DNA of 64,000 nt, taken from Rhyzopertha dominica (lineage: Eukaryota; Arthropoda; Insecta; Coleoptera; Bostrichidae). The first letter of the stretch is position 1; every line of letters starts with the position of its first letter. The stretch is taken from positions 23,865,786 to 23,929,785 of the forward strand of contig QCXZ01000041.1 in NCBI GenBank assembly GCA_025024175.1, in the 5' to 3' direction. The notes under the pieces were generated by a model that ran no database searches, was not told where the DNA came from, and saw nothing but the letters and a program-made list of their open reading frames with translations. A program made the translations under genes and the position numbers. This document shows, one piece after another, positions 34,919-45,255 of the stretch.

Positions 34919-35600
34919 TTTGGCGGTAAAACAAAACTCTGTATACACATACACAGATATATGGAGAACGCATATCGACATATCTACAATTCTCATGCGT
35001 AGATTAAAATATAATGGAAAACTCTAACCACAATAATTTAGAACGCCTAAATATAGATTGGCAAAAAACAGCCAAAAAATCGATATTTCCAAGTTCAACC
35101 ACATAAAAGCAATATAGAGCTGGACATGAAGTAATTTTAATTTGAAAATCAATTCTTGCAATCACAAATAGCATTTAAACGTGATTGTTACTTTTGTTTT
35201 AATTTAATAGGAATAGTATTTTCACTACTTCATATTATAATAGCTAAACATTTTTTGAAATATACTATCGCTTTCAGTTAAACCCGCAACACCACGCGAA
35301 AGGCGTGTTCTTGTGGGGCCTGAACAGAACCGTTATATATATACTTGTATGTTCGTCGATTTTTCTTAAAATGAATAAATATACTCTCGGAAAGGTGCTC
35401 CATAGCCAAACAAAAGAAGTGATAGCGAATGTTTATAGGTATATATTCCTAAACTTTAATAAAATACCGCACGCCTCTGGGTACCAAATCACCCATGTTT
35501 TATTACAATTTTACAATTGCTTTCCTCTCACCGCCGCCCTGCTGTTACAGATCCGTTTGTCACACTGTACTTATTTCGTCAGCTAAGCTGTTATCCTCAG
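34919..35600. other. Spacer, no supported gene
   Basis: The 35305-35586 ORF (93 codons) is unrecognised. Confidence 0.45.
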
Positions 35601-36170
35601 TAAAATGAGCGACTTCTTTAAATGTCTGGCTGGATTTAGCCGGAAACGGTCTCTAGAAAATTTAACAGAAGACTAGAGAATTCTCAGATGTGGCATATTG
35701 CTGAAATTGGCTTGCGATGGAAATATTGNAAACCAACATTTCGGGAAGGTCACATAACATTCTTGAAAATTCATCCCTTGGAGGAAATAGAATGTCTGGC
35801 ATTTCTAAAAGATTTAACAGAAAACAAGAGAATTCTCAAGTGCGGCAGTTGCCGAAATCGTTTTGCGAGTGTGCACATTACGGCAGCTGTTTCACGATGG
35901 AAAAATCGAAAATTGCCGTCCTGAGAAGCTCATAGAACATTCAGTAGAAACTGGAAGAACTCTCAAGTGTTGCATATTACCGTAACCAACTCGTAGCGGG
36001 ATGTCGAAATTTGACGTTTCTAGAAATTCACAGAACATTCCGAAACATTCGTCAGCAGATGAATGAACCCCTAAGTTTCGAGAAGGTCATAGGACATTAT
36101 AGAACATTCAATAGAAGATGTAAGAACTGCTAAGAGTGGCACATAGCCGAAATTGGGTATTTCAGCGTTT
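35600..36170 (+). repeat. Diverged ~150-bp tandem repeat, about four units
   Basis: A block like AGAAYTCTCAAGTGYGGCA followed by TTGCCGAAAT recurs near 35675, 35830, 35958 and 36123. Between them, GAAGGTCATAGAACATTC-type blocks recur near 35740, 35925 and 36085. Spacing is about 154, 128 and 165 bp. The repeat is rich in GAA..TTC inverted pairs. Open frames here (up to 78 codons) are repeat by-products. Confidence 0.8.
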
Positions 36171-37126
36171 TTTTTATTATACATTCCGAACGATCCAATT
36201 GAAATAAGACTGCGTTTTTTTTAATTTCTTTCAATATTGCCTAGAACTTGAGATGTTAATTAATATAAATTAAGGAATTCCGATGTTACGTCATAAGTCA
36301 ACAATCAGGTTGTATCGTGTTGAAAAGAGAGGGATAAACAACAATCGGCGGAGTAAGTAACAACATCTTGTACAGCTGACCACTGACAGTACAGTGACAG
36401 CTGAGCTGAATCGTCTGTAAACGCGTTTTTTATGTGTTGTGTTTGTTTTTTTTTGTTTATCATTCATTGTTTTTGCTTTAATTAAGCATCATCAAACACA
36501 AACACAACAAACCCAACACCGGCACAAGATGATAGATAACGTTTACAAATCCACGTGTGTTTACAATCGGCTTGTCTGACGCCCGACATCAGACCGTGAT
36601 TTGACAGACACGAAGGAATGCAAAGTAACACTATTGCCAAGTTGCATATTTCCGTTTTCGGTTAAGTCGTCACATCCTTTGGAGGGCGTTTTAAAATAAT
36701 TCAACTTTGACTTGAATATTCACGTACTTAAATACATTTTTTATACTAACCAAAATATGGAATTATTTGCATATGTTACAATTAGTAACGAAACTATATT
36801 GAATTCAGTAATTTTTACTTCACTGAAATACCCGTCTTGTGACTGCACTTACTTGCTGTGTCAGCGAAGCAGGTCTACGCCAACTAGTTTGAGATTACCT
36901 ATCATTAAACCAATAATATCCGAGCATTATTGTCATACCTCCTTCTATAGTGTATCAGACGTGTCCATGTTAATAGTTATATTATAATATTATATTATTA
37001 ATAACAGTTATCGTATATGTGGGACACAACGTGTGGCACCGAGGAACATAAAATGTAACAGATTTTCTTTGTGTTAACGTTAGCAACATTAAAATTAATC
37101 GACAGAATTTCTTTCTTCCATTTTGC
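36171..37126. other. Spacer, no supported gene
   Basis: An AT-rich stretch. The 36712-36987 ORF (91 codons) is unrecognised. Confidence 0.45.
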
Positions 37127-37425
37127 TAATCGTTAAAAATTGTTGTTGAGGGTGTGGGATACAATAACACAATGAATTTTTACGGCAACGTTTCGAAACT
37201 ATATTGTTTCTTCTTCAGGCCTTAAATTCTTTGTAATTTATAAATGTTCGTGTTCGTAAAAATTAGATGCGGGCACCTACGGAGCGAGGCCATCACACTG
37301 TGATGATGGCGTCGCCCCATAGGTGCCAACATTTATAAATTACAATATAGTTTCGAAACGTTGCCTTAAAAATGCATTATGTTATTGTATCCCACACCCT
37401 CAACAATAATTTTTAACGATTAAAA
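37127..37425. mobile_element. Palindromic Penelope-LTR-like element with hammerhead motif
   Basis: The outer arms (AATCGTTAAAAATTGTTG...GAGGGTGTGGGATA on the left and its reverse complement on the right) are inverted around an unrelated GC-richer centre (37265-37325, itself with the inverted pair CACCTA/TAGGTG). The left arm keeps a complete hammerhead-like motif; the right arm has lost the CTGA box. A single-arm copy lies at 25725-25842. No ORF is present. Confidence 0.75.
37184..37221 (-). ncRNA. Hammerhead-ribozyme-like motif, complete
   Basis: On the minus strand: stem I GGC, core CTGAAGA, one A, stem II GAAAC (loop AATATA) GTTTC with 5 perfect pairs, GAAAC, GTT, stem I GCC. All invariant core bases of CTGANGA and GAAA are present. 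The GAA-ACGU-U arrangement gives a self-complementary ACGU in place of a closed stem III, as in Penelope-type hammerheads that act as dimers. The extra A after the CTGANGA box is unusual. Confidence 0.6.
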
Positions 37426-37429
37426 TTAA

Positions 37430-38455
37430 TACGTTGTAACAACTAGGAACTGTTTATCATATCATCTGTTGATTTGTACAATAAAGCAGCAAATAAATGG
37501 TTGTTCAAGTTTGTAAGGAGCCAGTTTTTGGGATAAGTAACAAATCCTGGCAATGACCATCAAATGCAAAACCATATGTCCTTAAATGAATGTATCATAT
37601 ATCCTAATATATCCTAATCCTGTACGCTTTCAAAGTGACGCTTGCCGATATAATTATTATGGATTCCATACTACAGAGGCATGCGGGATTTTACTTCTAA
37701 CAATAGAATTAAATAAATTTGGAATTTTGCCGAAGATCTCTTGTATTTCTTAATACAAAGCCTAAAAGATTATCGCAAGGACTAACAAATGCATTTTAAA
37801 AGTAAATCTCAATCAACAATCCAAATCCCCTTAATACATTTTGACGAAACAATATACGATCGCCTATACCACAGTCACCAGTCTATGAATAAATATTAAA
37901 ATAGTGGTGTAGAGTAGATTTTAGATATTCACTCTCTTTTTTAAGAATTTGCTAATGTAAGCATAATAACTTTTCTGATAACCTATGGTTTCCACGTGTC
38001 AATTTTTTGCTCGATTGTGCTGTTTATTTCACGCCAAAGTTTGTTGTCCTCCCTAACACTTTGTCATCCTCATACAAACAACCATTGCAAACATGCGGAA
38101 GAGCACATCCGCAGAGGAAATAATGTAACTAAATAATAAATAAACAGAAGCTTACGCGATTGGCCGGTTTGTGGGTGTGTTGTGTTTAAAAATAACTTGT
38201 TTTGCCTGGTGACCTTCAATTATTTTCAGAATGGCGAAATTTTAGGAATTTGTTTACTGAAGCTTCAGTTAGAGCGCTATGACACTTTGTGATAAATTGC
38301 GATATCTGGTTTTACGACAAGGCTGCGAATTTTATATCTAATCAGGTTGGAGGAAAGCAGCTTACAAGCAAGGAAATACTATTTTTGCGACAAGCTAAAA
38401 ATATACTATTGCAGATACAGATATATACTCCTCTATCCATGCATCGTCTGCATCG
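37430..38455. other. Spacer, no supported gene
   Basis: No recognisable feature. Confidence 0.5.
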
Positions 38456-38463
38456 GGCTAAAG

Positions 38464-38727
38464 CAGGCCGGTAACCAGCATTTGATTTCGNAGTGGGCAA
38501 CAAATAATTTTTATGGGAGATAAAATTATTCTCATTTATGTAACAAGACACAAGAAAATAAAAGGCACAGCAAATATAAACTAAAATAAACTGTCGACAC
38601 ATTGTTATATAAGATAACGTAAGGTAAAGTTTTAATAATTTTATTATGTATTTTCTTTTCACAGAGAAGATAATATATTTTCAGGGTGGGCAATGCCCTC
38701 TCTGACCTCTCTCTAGCTACCGGCCTG
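38464..38727. mobile_element. 264-bp hAT-type MITE
   Basis: The left end is CAGGCCGGTAACCAG and the right end reads CAGGCCGGTAGCTAG on the opposite strand, a typical hAT terminus. Flanking 8-bp duplications are GGCTAAAG (38456-38463) and GGCTAAAC (38728-38735), 7 of 8 identical. There is no transposase. The 106-codon minus ORF across it is not real coding. Confidence 0.85.
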
Positions 38728-38739
38728 GGCTAAACGTTA

Positions 38740-39738
38740 TTACATACATACATAATGCTATAATTAAGCGATTTAAGACTAGTAACTGTATGATTAATTT
38801 TGCAACACATGCTACAAACGCTTATATGTTTAATGTTTATTAATTTTGTAAGTTTTTTTGTAAACTCTGAAAGCGTACCTAAATGTGTAATTACGTCTAT
38901 TACAAAAAACTGATTATAAAAATAATAGTATTTTATTTTAAGTCTTTTCCCTTAAATAGACTGAAAACACAGTATAGACGTAAATTTACTATGCTAATAA
39001 GAACAAACATTAATTTCAAGGAAAATATTTATATTACGTTGATATAAATTTCATTGATCTACCGGATACTAGGACAGTATACACACGTGAATTATTAAAC
39101 TATGTAGTTATGTAGATAACAATCAACGAGTTAATTCATGATGTTTTGTATCGAACAAAACACCCTAAATTATTATTCTGTTTGATAAGTAAAGTTAACA
39201 GATACACAATAATTATTAAAATATACCATTTATTTATTTATGAGCTACATAATTTGTTTAACATGGTGTAGTGTTAATGATTGAGGACGATATTAAATAA
39301 CTAACGTTATATAATTATGTTTGAGATCTCTTAAATAAATAATCAAATCAAGCAAAACACACAAAAATATATAACAATAACATTTTATAAGACTATTTTC
39401 AAAAACAAAAATTGTGCGCTCTTTGGCGAAATCGCAATGACTGAAGTTTGTATGAAATGTTTTCTTTCATCGCGCATGACGTAAAGGGCGGCCTTTTTAT
39501 ACTTCATAATAGTATATTATCATGGAACATAGCCACATATTAGTTTTTTCTTAATATAAANTATTTGTGTAGATTTTGGATTAAGTATTTGAAGTACAAA
39601 TTATTAGGGTAGCAATTTGCCATATTTTCAATATCTNCGGTCANATTACAATCCGACAAATTCAGTCTCTAGGGAGAGTGCTTAAGGGTTGACCCCCGCA
39701 CTACAATACTCGCCAAAATAAAAATGGATATAACATTA
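38740..39738. other. AT-rich spacer, no supported gene
   Basis: Very AT-rich with isolated ambiguous bases. Nothing recognisable. Confidence 0.5.
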
Positions 39739-39739
39739 T

Positions 39740-40142
39740 TGTTGTTATGTTACACCAGTACTGAAATACACTAAATCCAAACTCAATTAGTTCAAAACGT
39801 TACTATTATAGTACTACAGATTCAGTAAACCTCTCTTCAGAACAATATAGTGCACTCCCTAGAACTTAAAACACTTTAGAACACTTTGTTCGCTTTTACT
39901 AACTCGCTTCGATGCCTTTCAAATCAAAAGTGTTCGCGCGCCTTTAGTCGGACAATATAAATTCCCCGTCGAAAGCTTCTGTTAATTTCCAGAAAAACAT
40001 GTAGTCGTTATTGAAGTTTTGAGAGCATTCGATGAAAGACTCATATGCTCGAAGGTTATGAGCTTAGGCAACCATACGAACGACAGGTCTAGTTGGTCTA
40101 GTTATCTAACCCGCAGGCATTTGTCATGTCCAAATCGTAACA
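39740..40142 (+). mobile_element. Solo LTR (copy 2)
   Basis: Homologous to 15770-16179: it starts TGTTGTTATGTTAC, shares CCAGTACTGAAATACAC, TTCAGTAAACC and GTTCGCTTTTACT, and ends ATCGTAACA. About 65 bp near the 5' end is missing relative to copy 1. Flanks TTAT and ATAT are a poor 4-bp duplication. Confidence 0.65.
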
Positions 40143-40190
40143 ATATGTATATAGCAAACTGGTGATTATGACACATTTTATGCAAGTTAA

Positions 40191-40663
40191 CAATAGCGGA
40201 TCCAGGGGAGGCTAAGGGGCTAACCCCCCCCCCCCAAAAAAAACCCTGACAAATCTCAACCTTAATATTATATTTCTTTTTCATTACATTACAACTACAG
40301 TACAATCTTTATCACCTATCTTTACTTGATCCACTAGTAGATATGGTATTTTTGAACTTTATTTCTATAAGAAGACGTCAAGTTTTTTAACCGCGCGCCA
40401 CAGACACAGCGCGCGTCTCTTTCCTCTGTAGCGCGTGCTCATGTTCGTGCTGTCGCGTCGTGTCAACTGTCAACAGTTGTTTATTAATTACGAACGCGGT
40501 GTGCTTTTGTTTGTTTTTGTAAAATTTGGGTTAAAATGACATCTAAACGTAATCAAGGAGATCTTCGTTCGTTAAGAAAGAAGAGGATGAGACGAGCGAA
40601 AATGAACTTGTATCACCTAGAAACAATGTAAGCGACTTATCATCGTTGACTCAAAGTTATTCC
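40191..40663 (+). mobile_element. 5' end of an autonomous hAT element
   Basis: CAATAGCGGATCCAGGGG at 40191 has the form of a hAT terminus of the type seen with ZMYM1-like transposases. It is followed by a C12/A8 homopolymer junction (40224-40243). About 345 bp downstream, an ATG at 40536 opens a short reading frame, MTSKRNQGDLRS, continuing one frame over as VKKEEDETSENELVSPRNN and DLSSLTQSYSG, and meeting a splice-donor-like GTAGGT at about 40664. Short basic N-terminus followed by DETSENE is typical of these hAT proteins. No further exon or right end was found. The coding call is tentative because of the frameshift. Confidence 0.5.
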
Positions 40664-41030
40664 GGTAGGTATATCCTTCTGATTATTTTGTATGTAGTTA
40701 AGTAACTTCGTAAAAACATAATTAGTCGATTTTGTTATTTTTATTCGGTTGAGTTCGTTAATTTTTCGATCGGTGTTGTATTGGGCGTGGGTGCTGGGTG
40801 ATGGGTGGCTATAGATTGAACTTTGAGTGTGGGGTGTGGGCTCTCCTACTCTATGATCTCTGCCTGTCCTACAAGGGACAGCGTGAAGTAATTAATATTC
40901 AATTACCGAATTACCTACTATTTAAACCAATCATCGCATCGGTTTATTCGGGTTTGAATTTCTTTAAGCTAGATTTCTAGACACGCCCTCTCACCTCCGT
41001 GACTGTCATAGTTTTATAGGTACTTACAGC

Positions 41031-41391
41031 CAGTGGCGTATCTAGAAATTTTGTTTGGGAGGGGTAATGATCAGGTTCAAACAAAAATACCTACCTACTT
41101 ATGATTTTTATTTAGGAAACTCAAAAAAACCTGTTAGCTTCAAACAAGAATTTTTAATACAAAGGAAGATCGCAAAACAAGGTCTAGCTTTCTACGATTT
41201 TTACTTGCAAATCTAACTATTATATGGGAAACATTTGTCTTCACATCCCATGAACATGACTTCCTCACACGTCACGCGTCACTAGGCGAAGATTGAAGCT
41301 TTAGATTCAAATATTCAAAGGCGTTCGAAGCTTTTGTTACTCATCAGTACCAGTAATTACCCCCATTACCCCTCCCTTAAATACGCGCCTG
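41031..41391. mobile_element. 361-bp hAT-type MITE
   Basis: The left end CAGTGGCGTATCTAG and the right end, read inverted as CAGGCGCGTATTTAAGGGA, share GGGAGGGGTAATG just inside. Flanking 8-bp duplications are CTTACAGC (41023-41030) and CTTACGGC (41392-41399), one mismatch. Small ORFs near the right end are not genes. Confidence 0.88.
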
Positions 41392-41399
41392 CTTACGGC

Positions 41400-42762
41400 G
41401 TTATTTACATAAAATCGGCCAATAATCAGAAAGGGGTTGCAGTACCCACGATAAAAATTTCTTTCACTATGAGTCCAAATTTGATGTTTGAGGCTGTTTC
41501 TAGATGTTTTTCGTGACTTTTCCTTCACAATTTTTACTTTGCAAAACAAATAGCACAAAAGTATACTCGGACCAAGATTTTAAGAAAAAAGGCTGTGGAT
41601 CTTAGACAGACAATAAATAGGTAGATACAGCCTGACCCATCATCAGAGTTTTCTTAATTTCCCGATGCCTGTGATTTACACAGAAAAAAAGATTGAATTG
41701 GAGAAGTAATAAGGTCATGACATTATTTCAAAGCAAAATATTTCGTGATAGCACCTTGAAGCAAGAAAATAATAAATAGTATCGCGAATTGAAAGATAAT
41801 ATCGTGAGAGTATCTGAAAGCAAATAATAATTTCGTGATAGTATACTCGTAGAAGTGAAAGTTAATTCCCTTATAGCCTTATCTGAATATTCGGACAATG
41901 CGCTATCGGGAAACAAAACGTCATATCGTGGTAGGGCCTCAAAGGATGCTTTAGCTTTGTGATATATCGTGAAATTCGCTTTCTATATGAAATTCGTAAT
42001 TGTGCTCCTTCTACGGCTTCGTATTTATGCATTTTTTTAAAAATAATATAATAATGTTGCGACATTAATATGTAATATGCTAACATAAACTGATCGGGAA
42101 AATTGGTTCTTATTATTTCTAGATGTCTGTTTTTGAAATGTTTGTTTTTTTTTCAGCGGTAAGTCAGTTCTAAAATGCCCTTATATCTTAGCTGTTTTAC
42201 GGAGCAAAGAACTTCTTTAACAAAATAAATGTTGGCCAATTTGGTCAATTTCAAAAAATGAGCAAGTATAGCGATAAAACAGTTTCGTATTGTACATCAT
42301 GCAAATGAATATGAACACTATTTATATGTAAAGATGAAGATCTGTACAATTTTTGACACTGAAAAGAATTTATACCTGCATTTATTACCTATATTAAAAA
42401 TAAAAATATGAATTCCAAAAATAACATCCATAACAATAAAAACACAGTTGTGTGTATGAGTACGCAATGACGAGGCGCGAGGTTACTATTAAATATATTA
42501 TTTACATTTCTGATAAATATGTTGACAGAGTATTGTGGGTAGGTCGTGTCGCATTTACCATACGAAACGTTGTATAATAAGACCATGTCGATTATGGATA
42601 GTGAAAAGTACGTACCTGTTGGTTAACATTTTGAGATATGATTGTTAAAAATTAAAATCTCTATATAGTGAAGGCATCACACTTGAACAAAATAAGAATC
42701 ACAATTTGTTACGTAATCCAAAGGAAATACATACCGGGTGATTTCGTAAACTTTGCCGTTAG
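41400..42762. other. Spacer, no supported gene
   Basis: AT-rich, with short minus ORFs only. TATCGTGA-type words recur near 41740-41970 without a clear period. Confidence 0.45.
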
Positions 42763-42960
42763 GTGACAAAGCCACCTAGCTGCCTTAACGGGAACTACTT
42801 CCTAAAGGAAGTGACCTGTAGCCTGACAAATTGGCATGCAACTGCATACTTCAATTTGACAGCAGGCCCCCACGGCACTTTTTGCTGACGAGCAAGAACC
42901 AACATACATTAAAATGCATGTCTATGCTGTGCTGTCTACACCTCAACCAACTGCAGATAG
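42763..42960 (+). repeat. Dispersed ~195-bp repeat, copy 1
   Basis: Shares GTGACCTGTAGCCTG, AAATTGGCATGCA, ACTTCAATTTGACA and CAACCAACTGC with 60496-60686. Its 3' 50 bp recurs inverted at 15658-15710. Family unidentified. The end of this copy forms the left arm of a 44-bp palindrome. Confidence 0.9.
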
Positions 42961-43012
42961 TACTATTTAGTTGGTTGAGGTGTAGACAGCACAGCATAGA
43001 CATGCATTTTAA
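42909..43012. repeat. 44-bp perfect inverted repeat
   Basis: 42909-42952 is the exact reverse complement of 42969-43012, around a 16-nt loop. The left arm is the 3' end of the dispersed repeat above; the right arm is its inverted copy. Confidence 0.98.
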
Positions 43013-43014
43013 TT

Positions 43015-45104
43015 TATTTGATTTTTTTAGTTGCCATGACGTAAACGGAGGGACAGAAGTTTCAAATCTTCAAAATGCCATAACTCAAGTATGGTTTAAG
43101 CGCCTTTAACGAATAATTGCTAGTTTTAAAGTAATATTTATAGTTTTCAATATAATTATAAACAATTTGTAATTTATTGCAACTGTCTGACGACGGGCGG
43201 CGTTATTTAATCAAGCAAGATGAATTTTAAAACCGGAGGTCGATATCTTTCTTAGTTTCTTGGTTATAGTAAAAAAAACTGCGAACCCGTCCTTAGGTTC
43301 GGCTAATTCCTTCCTTAAAATAAAAAACCGCTGCAAATTGAATCAATACTTCCACATCCAATTGTCAAATGACATTTACGTTTTTATTTCTTATATATAC
43401 TATACGATTGGTAATCAGGTTTTGAGCATTTTTTCTCTCTACACATTTTTTTTCGTTTTTTTTCCAAATAACTTGAAAATTATTAACTTAACAAAAAATT
43501 ACAAGAGTGCTTTCTGATCAGAAATTTGATTTTCTATATAATACCAAAATTAAAAAAAATCGTACGAGCAGGGTCTAAAATAGGTTTTTTGAAATATTTC
43601 GAAAATTTCAAAATTTTTGATAAATTTTCTAAGACACTTTTTGTGCGAAATTGTATTTCCTATCTGATGGTATTTTCATTTTTTGAATATATTAAATATA
43701 TTCGGAGATATTTAGGAAAAACCGTTTTCTTTAAGTGACGCTTTTTTGCTAATATCTTCTAAACAGTTTGTACACCGAAAATTTATAAGAACGAATAATA
43801 CTCGCAGTTATGCTACTAATCACATACTAAAACTAAAAAAATAAAAATTTACAAAAAGGGTAGTTACTCCCCAATTTCGCCCCCTTCCTGATACCCTACT
43901 TACNCCACAAACAATAGGTCGCTTTGGGTAGTTGAGATTTATACGTTTTCCAAATTTCAAATTTCGAAGGTTATCGTGTCCACAAACAAAAACACAGACA
44001 CACAGACAAGAAATTTGTTTTTGCTCAAATTTTGTTTTTTTTGCGTTTTCGGCCATTTTAAAGCGAATGAGCAAATAANAATTTCTGAAAATTTTTTTTC
44101 GCGATACAATACTTCCCATCCGTTGGATGTGGAAGTAATTAGGTTATATTAAAAAAAGTCAAACGTTTACTCATAAATTGCGACTTATTAGGTTAGGTTA
44201 GATCGGACATTTTGAGGATCATTGATAATTGTAACATTGTTATGTTGTTTTGTACTGTTAGTTTGTTGTTGACTGTCTTCTATCGTTTGATTTTTAGCAT
44301 AATAGTATAGTAGCTTATTGACCAATACATAGTGCGTCTTGTATTTTATATTAATAACTTGAATAGCTTTTTCATTAGCAACAGATCAGTGACAATCCGA
44401 GAATGACAAGTTATTAACTCCTTCCTAGGAAGATACGGTAAGCAAATGTGATATTAGTAGAAACGATACGTTATATAGGATGAAAGTTGTTATTTGATAA
44501 GGCTACAAATAACAGGGAACGGTCATGGGCTACTCAGTTACTTAGAAATAAATACCTACAAGACCCATTCAGTACCTAACCTTCGGCTAGCTTCAGTAAA
44601 AATTTGGTATATTGTTTTATATTAGACACACCAAAGACAAGTTGTAATTTATGAGTAAACGTGTGACTTTAAAATAACCTAATTTGACTTCAAGGAAAAA
44701 AGGCCGGTTTTCAAATTTATCTTGCTTGATGAATGAGCTATAACAGCTACAAGAAAGTGTATAAGGCTGCATTTGATTTATTAAGATATTTGATCAAAAT
44801 ATAATATTTTCTTAAATATAGCTTCCCGTTGTCAAACAGTTGCAATAAATTATAAGTTATTTATGATCATATTGAAAACTATTATATTTATTTATTACTT
44901 TAAAACTAGCCATCATTCGTTGAATTCTCTTAAACCATTCTTGAGTTATGATGTTTTGCAGATTTGAAACTTATCTCTCCTGTTGTCGTTGTCATAGCAA
45001 CCAGAAAAAACCGTTCTAACAAAATTTGTTAAGAAGTAAACATAGATTATAATCAGTCTATTTTAGACCAGTATTGTACTGCAACTTTTTGGAAAAAGAA
45101 AAAG
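43015..45104. other. Spacer, no supported gene
   Basis: About 43820-44110 is C-rich and resembles dispersed non-coding repeats, but I cannot name it. ACTTCCACATCCAA near 43350 recurs inverted near 44122, and also at 34540. AT-rich ORFs (85, 70 and 99 codons) are unrecognised. Confidence 0.4.
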
Positions 45105-45194
45105 ATCCTGTGATATATATTGGTTTGAAGACTTCCGTGGTTATCGTCGATGACATGTTGTTTTCCGGGCTGGTTTCGACGCTGGTTATTTGAC

Positions 45195-45234
45195 CTTGAC
45201 GTTTCGACATTCATATCGATGTCTTCCTCAGAAG
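45195..45234 (-). ncRNA. Hammerhead-like motif, downstream PLE end
   Basis: Minus strand: stem I CTT/AAG, CTGAGGA core, one A, stem II GACAT (loop CGATATGA) ATGTC with 5 perfect pairs, GAAAC, GTC. Position 7 of the core is G, which is the tolerant position of CTGANGA. Intact by inspection. Confidence 0.65.
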
Positions 45235-45255
45235 TAGCTCTGAAACTGAAGTGTC

